DNA of 64,000 bases, taken from Kitasatospora papulosa (GTDB taxonomy: Bacteria; Actinomycetota; Actinomycetes; Streptomycetales; Streptomycetaceae). A program made the translations under genes and the position numbers. Below, piece after piece: positions 56,561 through 64,000 of the stretch. Below the pieces are notes generated by a model. It worked only from the letters and a program-made list of their open reading frames with translations, was not told the DNA's origin and did no database searches. The stretch's first letter is position 1. Each line of letters begins with the position of its first letter. The DNA lies in assembly GCF_000717245.1 (NCBI RefSeq), contig NZ_JNYQ01000001.1, positions 1,116,001 through 1,180,000 on the forward strand, read 5' to 3'.

Positions 56561-56896
56561 GTGGCAAGTGGCAACGCGATCCGGGGAAGCCGGGTCGGAG
56601 CGGGGCCGATGGGGGAGGCCGAGCGCGGCGAGTCCGCGCCACGCGCCCGCATCTCCTTCTGGTGCTCGAACGGGCACGAGACGCAGCCGAGCTTCGCCCA
56701 TGACGCGCAGGTACCGGAGACCTGGGACTGCCCGCGCTGCGGCTTCCCGGCCGGCCAGGACCAGGACAGCCCGCCTGCCCCGCCGCGCACCGAGCCGTAC
56801 AAGACGCACCTCGCGTACGTACGCGAGCGGCGCAGCGACGCGGACGGCGAGGCGATCCTCGCCGAGGCCCTCGCGAAACTCCGCGGCGAGATCTAG
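56561..56896 (+). CDS. RbpA-family RNA polymerase-binding protein (short paralogue)
   Basis: A 111-residue protein of the RbpA family, small actinobacterial proteins that bind RNA polymerase and the principal sigma factor. Visible are the N-terminal AIRGSRVGAG, the zinc-type CSNGHETQPSFAHDAQVPETWDCPRCG core and the sigma-interaction region TEPYKTHLAYVRERRSDADGEAILAEALAKLRGEI. The canonical RbpA of S. coelicolor (SCO1421) has a different sequence and location, so this is likely a paralogue. Its GTG start is clear. It lies between secG and pgi. Confidence 0.85.
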   Translation: MASGNAIRGSRVGAGPMGEAERGESAPRARISFWCSNGHETQPSFAHDAQVPETWDCPRCGFPAGQDQDSPPAPPRTEPYKTHLAYVRERRSDADGEAILAEALAKLRGEI

Positions 56897-56906
56897 AAGT
56901 CGTCCA

Positions 56907-56937
56907 CCGGCCGGCCACCCCCTGGGTGACCGGCCGG
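56907..56937 (+). terminator. Terminator after the RbpA-like gene
   Basis: CCGGCCGGCCACCC (56907-56920) pairs with GGGTGACCGGCCGG (56924-56937) with one mismatch and a three-base loop, 11 bases after the stop. Confidence 0.78.
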
Positions 56938-57051
56938 AATCCGTATGCCCCCACGTAGCCCGCCGTTGCCCCGCCGTACCCTTCAGATCAATTAGGTTGG
57001 AGGGGCAGCGGGGAAGGTTGCAGGTACGAGAAGAAGTGGGCGATTTCCGCG

Positions 57052-58704
57052 ATGAACGCACAAAGCCGAACCAAGCTGAACCAGACGCCCGAGTGGGCGG
57101 CTCTCGGCAAGCACCGTGAGGAGTTCGGCGACACCCATCTGCGCCGGCTGTTCGCGGACGCGCCGGACCGCGGGACGGCGTACACCCTCCGGGTCGGCGA
57201 CCTCCGCATCGACTACTCCAAGCACCTGGTCACCGACGAGACGCTTCGTCTGCTGCGTGACCTCGCGGACGCCACCGGTGTGGCCGGACTGCGGGACGCG
57301 ATGTTCCGCGGCGAGAAGATCAACACCACCGAGGACCGCGCCGTCCTGCACACCGCGCTCCGCGCCCCGCGCGACGCCGTGATCGAGGTCGACGGCGAGA
57401 ACGTGGTGCCGGCCGTGCACGCCGTCCTCGACAAGATGGGTTCCTTCGCCGACCGGGTCAGGGCCGGGGAGTGGACCGGTCACACCGGCAAGCCGGTCAA
57501 GAACATCGTGAACATCGGCATCGGCGGTTCCGACCTGGGCCCCGCCATGGCCTACGAGGTGCTGCGCTCCTTCACGGACCGCTCGCTCACGGTCCGCTTC
57601 GTGTCCAACGTCGACGGCGCCGACCTCCACGAGGCCGTGCGCGATCTGGACCCGGCCGAGACGCTGTTCATCGTCGCGTCCAAGACCTTCACCACGATCG
57701 AGACCATCACCAACGCCACCTCCGCCCGCGACTGGCTCCTCACGGAGCTGAAGGCCGGTCAGGAAGCCGTCGCCAAGCACTTCGTGGCGCTCTCGACCAA
57801 CGCCGAGAAGGTCACCGACTTCGGCATCGACACGGCCAACATGTTCGAGTTCTGGGACTGGGTCGGCGGCCGGTACTCCTACGACTCGGCGATCGGCCTC
57901 TCGCTGATGATCGCCATCGGCCCGGACCGCTTCCGCGAGATGCTCGACGGCTTCCACCTCGTCGACGAGCACTTCCGCACCGCGCCCGCGCAGGAGAACG
58001 TCCCGCTGCTGCTCGGACTGCTGGGCGTCTGGTACGGCGCGTTCTTCGACGCGCAGTCCCACGCGGTACTGCCCTACAGTCACTATCTGTCCAAGTTCAC
58101 CGCGTACCTGCAGCAGCTGGACATGGAGTCCAACGGCAAGTCCGTGGACAGGGACGGCAATCCGGTCGAGTGGCAGACCGGACCGGTCGTCTGGGGCACG
58201 CCCGGCACCAACGGGCAGCACGCCTACTACCAGCTGATCCACCAGGGCACGAAGGTCATCCCCGCCGACTTCATCGGCTTCGCCGCACCGGTCCACGACC
58301 TGCTGCCCGGGCTGATCGCCCAGCACGACCTGCTGATGGCCAACTTCTTCGCCCAGACGCAGGCGCTGGCCTTCGGCAAGACGCCCGACGAGGTACGGGC
58401 CGAGGGCGTCGCGGAGGAGCTCGTCCCCCACAAGACGTTCCGCGGCAACCACCCGACGACCACGATCCTCGCCGAGCGGCTCACCCCCTCGGTCCTCGGC
58501 CAGCTGATCGCGCTGTACGAGCACAAGGTCTTCGTCCAGGGTGCCGTCTGGAACATCGACTCCTTCGACCAGTGGGGCGTCGAACTGGGCAAGGTCCTCG
58601 CCAAGAAGATCGAGCCGGTCCTGACCCAGGGCACCGGCGGCGACCAGCTCGACAGTTCGACCGCCGCACTCGTGTCGACGTACCGCTCGCTGCGCGGTCG
58701 CTGA
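57052..58704 (+). CDS. pgi: Glucose-6-phosphate isomerase
   Basis: A 550-residue Pgi interconverting glucose-6-phosphate and fructose-6-phosphate. Conserved segments are NIGIGGSDLGPAMAYEVL, FVSNVDGADLHEAVRDLDPAETLFIVASKTFTTIET, the catalytic Glu region VWGTPGTNGQHAYYQLIHQGTKVIPADF and the His/Lys region GAVWNIDSFDQWGVELGKVLAKKIEP. ATG start. It directs carbon between the gap block and the pentose-phosphate operon nearby. Confidence 0.97.
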   Translation: MNAQSRTKLNQTPEWAALGKHREEFGDTHLRRLFADAPDRGTAYTLRVGDLRIDYSKHLVTDETLRLLRDLADATGVAGLRDAMFRGEKINTTEDRAVLHTALRAPRDAVIEVDGENVVPAVHAVLDKMGSFADRVRAGEWTGHTGKPVKNIVNIGIGGSDLGPAMAYEVLRSFTDRSLTVRFVSNVDGADLHEAVRDLDPAETLFIVASKTFTTIETITNATSARDWLLTELKAGQEAVAKHFVALSTNAEKVTDFGIDTANMFEFWDWVGGRYSYDSAIGLSLMIAIGPDRFREMLDGFHLVDEHFRTAPAQENVPLLLGLLGVWYGAFFDAQSHAVLPYSHYLSKFTAYLQQLDMESNGKSVDRDGNPVEWQTGPVVWGTPGTNGQHAYYQLIHQGTKVIPADFIGFAAPVHDLLPGLIAQHDLLMANFFAQTQALAFGKTPDEVRAEGVAEELVPHKTFRGNHPTTTILAERLTPSVLGQLIALYEHKVFVQGAVWNIDSFDQWGVELGKVLAKKIEPVLTQGTGGDQLDSSTAALVSTYRSLRGR

Positions 58705-58707
58705 GCC

Positions 58708-59211
58708 GTGTCCACGGGGGAGGGGACGATACGCCTCAGGCCGCCGCGCAACACGCTGGACCGGCGGGCCGTCGGCTGGTGGCGCACCCAGTGGCTGCTG
58801 GCCGCCGCCGTGCCCGTCGTGCCGCTCGCGGTGCTGGGCGCACTCATCGAGGCCGCCCGTTTCTGGCTGCTCCTGCCCGCCGCGGTCCTGGCCGCGGCGG
58901 GCACGGCGGCCGCCGTCCTCCTCCCCGTGTGGTGGTTCCGCACGCACCGCTGGGAGATCACCGAGGACGCGGTCTACGTCCGGACCGGCTTCTTCCGGCA
59001 GGAGTGGCGGATCGCGCCGATGTCCCGGATCCAGACCGTGGACACCGTACGGGGCCCGCTGGAGCAGCTCTTCGGGCTTTCCACCGTCACGGTCACCACC
59101 GCCTCCGCCAAGGGCGCGGTGCGGATCGAGGGCCTGGACCACGAGGTCGCCGCCGATCTGGCACGGCAGCTCACCCGCATCACCCGCGACACCCCCGGCG
59201 ACGCCACATGA
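58708..59211 (+). CDS. Bacterial PH-domain membrane protein (YdbS-like)
   Basis: A 167-residue protein with two adjacent transmembrane helices (LLAAAVPVVPLAVLGALIEAA and FWLLLPAAVLAAAGTAAAVLLPVWWF) followed by one bacterial PH domain (HRWEITEDAVYVRTGFFRQEWRIAPMSRIQTVDTVRGPLEQLFGLSTVTVTTASA). It starts three bases after the pgi stop and overlaps the following YdbT-like gene (ATGA). Pairs of YdbS/YdbT are widespread; their role in the envelope is unclear. Confidence 0.88.
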   Translation: MSTGEGTIRLRPPRNTLDRRAVGWWRTQWLLAAAVPVVPLAVLGALIEAARFWLLLPAAVLAAAGTAAAVLLPVWWFRTHRWEITEDAVYVRTGFFRQEWRIAPMSRIQTVDTVRGPLEQLFGLSTVTVTTASAKGAVRIEGLDHEVAADLARQLTRITRDTPGDAT

Positions 59212-60725
59212 GCACCGCCGCCCCGGCCGGCGACTGGCGGCGCCTCGACCCCCGTACGGTCCTGGTCAGCGCCCTCGTCGTGGCAGGCGTCGTCGCGGGA
59301 GCGGCCGTCCCCGTCACGCTCGGGCTCACCCGGTGGTCCAGCCGCCCGGCCGCCGTGCTCCAGATGTCCGCCGGCGCGGCCCTCGTCATCGGGGCGGCGG
59401 CGGGCGTCGACCGCGTGCGCTGGCACCGCACCCGCTACCGCGTCGGCGAGGAGCGCGTGGACCTCCACACCGGTCTGCTCGTCGTCAAGCGCCGCTCCCT
59501 GGCCCGGGAACGCATCCGCACCGTCGACCTCACCGCCCATCCGCTGCTGCGCGTCCTCGGTCTGGTCACCGTCAGGATCGGCACCGGCGAACAGGGCGGC
59601 GACTCCACCCTCGAACTGGACCCGGTCACGCGGGCCGAGGGCGAACGCCTGCGCCGCCTCCTGCTGGAACGCGCGTCCACCGTGCCGCCCGGCTTCCACC
59701 GCGAGGGTGAACTGGCCGTCCTGGACCCCCGCTGGATCCGCTACGCCCCGGTCTCCTTCGTCGCCCCGATGCTCGGCGGCGCCGCCGCCGGGGCCGTGCT
59801 GCAGATCAGCGACTGGGTGGGAGCCCAGGGCGAGGTCATCGCGTGGGTCGCCGACCGCTTCCGGGACACCGCGCTGCTCTGGACGATTGTCACCCTGGTC
59901 CTGGCCGCCCTGATCGCGGGCGTCGTCGGGGCGTTCGGCCTCTGGACCGAGATGTGGTGGAACTACCGCCTGGAGCGTGAGCCGGGCGGCACCCTCCGGG
60001 TGCGGCGCGGACTGTTCACCTCCCGGTCCATATCCGTCGAGGAGGCCCGTCTGCGCGGCGTCGACCTGGTCGAGCCGCTGGGTGTCCGGCTGCTCGGCGC
60101 GGCCCGGCTCGACGCCATCACCACCGGCCTCGCCAAGGACCACGAGGCCAGGGACGCCGACCACAACACCCTGCTCCCGGTCGCTCCCCGTGAACGGGCC
60201 GACTCCGTCGCGGCCGACGTCCTGCGCGAGACGGCCACCCCGACCGCCGCCCCGCTCGTCCGTCATCCGTCCGCCGCACGGGGCCGCAGACTGCGCCGGT
60301 CGCTCGCCGCGTCCGTCGGCCCGGTCCTGGTCCTGGCCGTCCTCGGGACACTGTTCACGCCCGTACTGCTGTGGATCGCGCTCGGCTGCGCCGTGGTGTC
60401 CGTCCCCCTCGCGGTGGCGCTCGCCCTCGACGCCTACCGCGGCCTCGGGCACGCGCTCTCCGGCCGCTACCTGGTCACCCGCTCCGGTACGGTCCGGCGT
60501 TCCACCGCCGCCCTGGAGCGGGCCGGGGTGATCGGCTGGACGGTCAGGCAGTCGGTCTTCCAGCGGCGTGCCGGGCTGCTGACCGTCACGGCCACCACCG
60601 CCGCCGGAGGGGGCGCGTACACGGTGTACGACGCCGACGCCGCCGAGGGCCTCACCTTCGCCGCGGAGGCCGTACCGGGGCTGCTGGAGCCCTTCCTGGA
60701 GCGCACCGCGCACCCCGGCCGGTGA
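59208..60725 (+). CDS. Bacterial PH-domain membrane protein (YdbT-like)
   Basis: A 505-residue protein with two copies of the two-helix plus PH-domain unit. First PH domain about residues 80-150 (YRVGEERVDLHTGLLVVKRRSLARERIRTVDL), second about 245-330 (YRLEREPGGTLRVRRGLFTSRSISVEEARLRGVDLVEPLGVRLLGAARLDAI), and a third, weaker one after the last helix pair (YLVTRSGTVRRSTAALERAGVIGWTVRQSVFQRRAGLLTVTATTAAGG). Translationally coupled to the YdbS-like gene. Probably forms one complex with it at the membrane. Confidence 0.87.
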   Translation: MSTAAPAGDWRRLDPRTVLVSALVVAGVVAGAAVPVTLGLTRWSSRPAAVLQMSAGAALVIGAAAGVDRVRWHRTRYRVGEERVDLHTGLLVVKRRSLARERIRTVDLTAHPLLRVLGLVTVRIGTGEQGGDSTLELDPVTRAEGERLRRLLLERASTVPPGFHREGELAVLDPRWIRYAPVSFVAPMLGGAAAGAVLQISDWVGAQGEVIAWVADRFRDTALLWTIVTLVLAALIAGVVGAFGLWTEMWWNYRLEREPGGTLRVRRGLFTSRSISVEEARLRGVDLVEPLGVRLLGAARLDAITTGLAKDHEARDADHNTLLPVAPRERADSVAADVLRETATPTAAPLVRHPSAARGRRLRRSLAASVGPVLVLAVLGTLFTPVLLWIALGCAVVSVPLAVALALDAYRGLGHALSGRYLVTRSGTVRRSTAALERAGVIGWTVRQSVFQRRAGLLTVTATTAAGGGAYTVYDADAAEGLTFAAEAVPGLLEPFLERTAHPGR

Positions 60726-60739
60726 CGGCGCGGGACGCG

Positions 60740-60785
60740 ACGAAGGCCGGTCCCGCTCGCTCGATCGAGCGGGGCCGGCCTTCGT
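60740..60785. terminator. Bidirectional terminator between the PH-domain and pgl genes
   Basis: A stem of about 20 bp pairs 60740-60759 (ACGAAGGCCGG then CCCGCTCG) with 60766-60785 (CGAGCGGG then CCGGCCTTCGT). The genes on both sides converge, 15 and 11 bases away, so it serves both. Confidence 0.88.
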
Positions 60786-60796
60786 GCCGTGACGTA

Positions 60797-61579
60797 CTAC
60801 GCCGACGCGGGCGGGTACAGCGCGCGCGGCAGCTTCGAGGCCGCCGCGGCGTCCAGCAGCCACAGCGTGCGGCTGCGGCCGTAGGCCCCGGCCGCCGGTG
60901 CCTGGATCTCCCCGGCCCCGGACAGCGCGATCTCCGCCGCCTCGGCCTTGTCCTCACCCGCGGCCAGCAGCCACACCTCACGCGCCGCCCGGATGGCGGG
61001 CAGCGTGAGCGAGACACGGGTGGGCGGCGGCTTGGGGGCGCCGTGCACACCGACCACGGTGCGCTCGGTCTCCCGCACCGCGGGCAGCTCCGGGAAGAGC
61101 GACGCGACATGGGTGTCCGGGCCGACGCCCAGCATCAGCACGTCGAACGTCGGGACGGGCCCGTGGTCCTCCGGCCCCGCCGCGGCGGCGAGCTCCGCCG
61201 CGTACCCCGCGGCGGCGGAGTCGGCGTCCCCGCCGTGGGGTCCGTCGGACGCGGGCATCGCGTGGATCCGGGAGGGGTCCAGAGCCACCTTGTCCAGCAG
61301 GGCCTCACGGGCCTGCGTGACATTGCGTTCCGGATCCCCCTCGGGCAGGAACCGCTCGTCGCCCCACCACAGATCGAGCCGCGACCAGTCGATCGCGTCC
61401 CGCGCCGGAGAGGCGGCCAGCGCGGCCAGCAGGCCGTTGCCGTTGCGCCCGCCGGTGAGGACCACCGAGGCGGAACCGCGGGCGGCCTGGGCGTCCACGA
61501 TCTTCGTGATCAGCCTGGCCGCCGCGGCCTGGGCCATCAGCTCCTTGTCGCGGTGCACGACGAGCTGCGGGGCACTCAC
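60797..61579 (-). CDS. pgl: 6-phosphogluconolactonase
   Basis: A 260-residue Pgl (DevB type) hydrolysing 6-phosphogluconolactone, the second step of the oxidative pentose-phosphate pathway. Conserved features are ASVVLTGGRNGNGLLAAL, LDLWWGDERFLPEGDPERNVTQAREALLDKV, VLMLGVGPDTHVASLFPELPAV and RVSLTLPAIRAAREVWLLAAGEDKAEA. GTG start overlapping the opcA stop by four bases. Last gene of the zwf-opcA-pgl operon. Confidence 0.96.
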   Translation of the reverse strand: MSAPQLVVHRDKELMAQAAAARLITKIVDAQAARGSASVVLTGGRNGNGLLAALAASPARDAIDWSRLDLWWGDERFLPEGDPERNVTQAREALLDKVALDPSRIHAMPASDGPHGGDADSAAAGYAAELAAAAGPEDHGPVPTFDVLMLGVGPDTHVASLFPELPAVRETERTVVGVHGAPKPPPTRVSLTLPAIRAAREVWLLAAGEDKAEAAEIALSGAGEIQAPAAGAYGRSRTLWLLDAAAASKLPRALYPPASA

Positions 61580-62607
61580 TTCGACGCCGCCTTCTTGGCC
61601 GCCGCCTTCTTCGCGGCCGGAGCGGCGGCGCCCGCGGGCTCCTGCCGCTTCTGACCCGAACCGACGGACGACGCCTCCGTGGGACCGCCGAGGCGCTCCA
61701 CACCGAACTTCACCGTCGACTCGTAGATGTTGTCCGGGTCCAGCCGGCGCAGTTCCTCCGCGAGGAGCTCGGCGGTCTCCCGCCGCTTCAGCGCGACCGC
61801 GCGGTCCGGCTGGCCGGCCATGCAGAGCGTCGCCAGGGAACCGTCGGGACGGTCCAGGACGATCACGCCGTTCTTGGTCTCCAGCCGCACCGCCGTGAGA
61901 CCGGGACCACCGGAGAGGGTGCGCTCGACCGGGACGCCGAGCCGGTCCGCGAGCCACATCGCGAGCAGTTCGCAGCTCGGGTTGTCGGACTCGCCCTCCA
62001 CCGTCGCCGAGATGACCTGGGCGGGCTGCTGGTCGAGCGCCGCCGCCAGCATGGAACGCCAGGGCGTGATGCGCGTCCAGGCCAGGTCGGTGTCCCCGGG
62101 CCGGTACGTCGCCGCGCGCACCGACAGCTCGTCGAGCGGGTGCTCGGCCGAGTAGGTGTCGGTGATGCGGCGCTGGGCGAGCGCGCCCAGCGGGTCCTTG
62201 GCCGGATCCGCCGGAGCGTCCTCGGGCCACCACGCCACCACCGGGGCGTCCGGCAGCAGCAGCGGCAGGACGACGGACTGGGCGTGGTTGGCCAGCTCCC
62301 CGTGCAGACGCAGGACGACCGTCTCGCCCGAGCCGGCGTCGGAGCCGACCCGGATCTCGGCGTCGAGCCGGGCGTCGCGGCGCGCCCGCGGCGAACGGCT
62401 GACCCTCTTGATCACCACGATGATCCGCGAGGGGTGCTCGCGCGAGGAGTCGTTCGCCGCCTTGAGGGCGTCGTACGCGTTCTCCTCGTCCGTGACGATG
62501 ACGAGGGTGAGCACCATGCCGACGGCGGGGGAGCCGATGTCACGGCGGGCCGAGATGAGGGCCTGGTTGATCTTGCTGGACGTGGTTTCCGTGAGATCGA
62601 TCTTCAT
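61576..62607 (-). CDS. opcA: Glucose-6-phosphate dehydrogenase assembly protein OpcA
   Basis: A 343-residue OpcA, the redox-responsive activator of glucose-6-phosphate dehydrogenase found in cyanobacteria and actinobacteria. Conserved parts are MKIDLTETTSSKINQALISARRDIGSPAVGMVLTLVIV, LLLPDAPVVAWWPEDAP, ERTLSGGPGLTAVRLETKNG and LLAEELRRLDPDNIYESTVKFGVE. The C-terminal 30 residues are an Ala/Lys-rich extension (AAKKAAAKKAASK) of histone-H1 type. The ATG overlaps the zwf stop (ATGA), and its own stop overlaps pgl. Confidence 0.96.
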   Translation of the reverse strand: MKIDLTETTSSKINQALISARRDIGSPAVGMVLTLVIVTDEENAYDALKAANDSSREHPSRIIVVIKRVSRSPRARRDARLDAEIRVGSDAGSGETVVLRLHGELANHAQSVVLPLLLPDAPVVAWWPEDAPADPAKDPLGALAQRRITDTYSAEHPLDELSVRAATYRPGDTDLAWTRITPWRSMLAAALDQQPAQVISATVEGESDNPSCELLAMWLADRLGVPVERTLSGGPGLTAVRLETKNGVIVLDRPDGSLATLCMAGQPDRAVALKRRETAELLAEELRRLDPDNIYESTVKFGVERLGGPTEASSVGSGQKRQEPAGAAAPAAKKAAAKKAASK

Positions 62608-64000
62608 GGCCGGCGCCAGCTCCGTCCGTCGCGTGCGAGCATGTCGTCGGCCTCGGCCGGACCCCAGGTGCCGGCCGCGTACCGGGCGGGCTTGCCGTGC
62701 TTGTCCCAGTACTCCTCGATCGGGTCGAGGATGTTCCAGGAGAGCTCGACCTCCTGGTGGCGCGGGAAGAGGTTGGCGTCGCCGAGCAGGACATCGAGGA
62801 TGAGCCGCTCGTACGCCTCCGGGCTGGACTCCGTGAAGGACTCGCCGTAGGCGAAGTCCATCGTGACGTCGCGGACCTCCATGGAGGTGCCGGGCACCTT
62901 GGAGCCGAAACGCACGGTGACACCCTCGTCCGGCTGCACCCGGATGACCAGGGCGTTCCCGCCCAGCTCCTCCGTCGCACCGGACTCGAAGGGCAGATAC
63001 GGGGCCCGCTTGAAGACGACCGCGATCTCCGTGACCCTGCGGCCGAGCCGCTTGCCGGTACGCAGGTAGAACGGCACCCCGGCCCAGCGGCGGTTGTTGA
63101 TCGTCAGCTTGATCGCGGCGAAGGTGTCCGTCTTCGACTTGGGGTCGATGCCGTCCTCCTCGAGGTAGCCGGGCACCTCCTGACCGCCCTGCCACGCGTG
63201 CGTGTACTGCCCGCGCACCGTGTGGCTGCCCAGGTCCTCGGGCAGCTCGACCGCCGTGAGCACCTTGAGCTTCTCGGCGACCAAGGCCTTCGGGTGGAAG
63301 GAGCCGGGCTCCTCCATCGCCGTCAGCGCCAGCAGCTGGAGCAGGTGGTTCTGGATGACGTCACGGGCGGCGCCGATGCCGTCGTAGTACCCGGCGCGGC
63401 CGCCGATGCCGATGTCCTCGGCCATCGTGATCTGGACGTGGTCGACGTACGACCTGTTCCAGATCGGCTCCCACATGGTGTTGGCGAAACGGAGGGCCAG
63501 GATGTTCTGGACCGTCTCCTTGCCGAGGTAGTGGTCGATGCGGAAGACCTCGTTCGGCGGGAACACGTCGTGCACGAGCTGGTTCAGCTCCTGCGCGCTC
63601 CCGAGGTCGTGACCGAACGGCTTCTCGATGACGGCCCGCCGCCAGCTGCCCTCCTTCTGGTCGGCCAGCCCGTGCTTCTTGAGCTGCTGGACGACCTTGG
63701 GGAAAAACTTCGGCGGCACGGAGAGGTAGAAGGCGAAGTTGCCGCCCGTGCCCTGCGCCTTGTCGAGTTCCTCGATCGTGGACCTGAGGGTCTCGAACGC
63801 GTCGTCGTCGTCGAAGTTGCCCTGGACGAAGCGCATGCCCTGGCTGAGCTGCTGCCAGACCTCTTCGCGGAACGGGGTGCGGGAGTGCTCTTTGACGGCG
63901 TCGTGGACGACCTGGGCGAAGTCCTCGTCCTCCCAGTCGCGGCGCGCGAAACCGATGAGCGAGAAGCCCGGCGGCAGCAGGCCGCGATTGGCCAGGTCGT
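62604..64000 (-). CDS. zwf: Glucose-6-phosphate dehydrogenase (partial, 5' end outside window)
   Basis: The C-terminal 465 residues of a Zwf that oxidises glucose-6-phosphate with NADP+, the entry to the pentose-phosphate pathway. The open frame continues to the window end, reading DLANRGLLPPGFSLIGFARRDWEDEDFAQVVHDAVKEHS just before 63836, so the N-terminal NADP-binding motif is off the window. The substrate-binding lysine is in FRIDHYLGKETVQN. The C-terminal domain includes WAGVPFYLRTGKRLGRRVTEIAVVFKRAPY. It is the first of three overlapping genes. Confidence 0.97.
   Translation of the reverse strand, partial: DLANRGLLPPGFSLIGFARRDWEDEDFAQVVHDAVKEHSRTPFREEVWQQLSQGMRFVQGNFDDDDAFETLRSTIEELDKAQGTGGNFAFYLSVPPKFFPKVVQQLKKHGLADQKEGSWRRAVIEKPFGHDLGSAQELNQLVHDVFPPNEVFRIDHYLGKETVQNILALRFANTMWEPIWNRSYVDHVQITMAEDIGIGGRAGYYDGIGAARDVIQNHLLQLLALTAMEEPGSFHPKALVAEKLKVLTAVELPEDLGSHTVRGQYTHAWQGGQEVPGYLEEDGIDPKSKTDTFAAIKLTINNRRWAGVPFYLRTGKRLGRRVTEIAVVFKRAPYLPFESGATEELGGNALVIRVQPDEGVTVRFGSKVPGTSMEVRDVTMDFAYGESFTESSPEAYERLILDVLLGDANLFPRHQEVELSWNILDPIEEYWDKHGKPARYAAGTWGPAEADDMLARDGRSWRRP

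Overview
This 64-kb window is a stretch of high-GC actinobacterial core chromosome, almost certainly Streptomyces. The evidence is strong G/C bias at third codon positions, many GTG starts, four-nucleotide ATGA/GTGA gene overlaps, intergenic hairpins without U-tracts, and marker genes such as whiA, opcA and a four-domain ribosomal protein S1. From memory, the gene order matches the S. coelicolor region around SCO1937 (zwf) to SCO2003 (polA), in reverse orientation; no database was searched. I see no rRNA or tRNA gene, CRISPR array, IS element or prophage.

Layout. 1-9.8 kb: an FdhF/YdeP-type molybdopterin oxidoreductase, polA, a DUF4184 membrane protein, a secreted lytic transglycosylase, and a TetR regulator divergent from a target gene that carries a one-base frameshift in a G7 run. 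9.8-17.7 kb: the HrpB helicase, a methyltransferase, rpsA with a strong promoter and long leader, a PAC2 protein, coaE and a TPR protein. 17.8-35.5 kb: small membrane and lipoproteins, an ADP-ribosylglycohydrolase, methyltransferases, a slipin, an overlapping SNF2 helicase/SWIM pair, an aminotransferase-small ORF-binding protein operon divergent from an HxlR regulator, a cupin, a degenerate uridine-kinase-like protein, an MFS exporter, an alkylguanine methyltransferase, a GDPD and an MHYT protein.

35.6-52.3 kb combines nucleotide excision repair and stress genes: uvrB, two TerD-domain proteins (one with a C-terminal P-loop-less FtsK-like region), terC behind a yybP-ykoY-type manganese riboswitch candidate, an MBL hydrolase, a mycothiol-dependent isomerase-type protein, uvrA, a Rieske lipoprotein, then the tightly overlapping uvrC-rapZ-yvcK-whiA operon that ends in the sporulation regulator WhiA. 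52.3-64 kb is central carbon metabolism: gap, pgk, tpiA, secG, a short RbpA-family protein, pgi, two PH-domain membrane proteins, and on the opposite strand the pgl-opcA-zwf pentose-phosphate operon, with zwf cut by the window edge.

I found no novel multi-gene defence or mobile system. The items most worth a second look are the riboswitch-terC-TerD neighbourhood, the frameshifted TetR target with its palindromic operator, the HxlR/aminotransferase divergon with a probable leaderless start and a coupled 72-residue ORF, the candidate WhiA-controlled promoter inside yvcK, a pair of near-identical 16-bp dyads upstream of gap, and the unusual TerD fusion protein.
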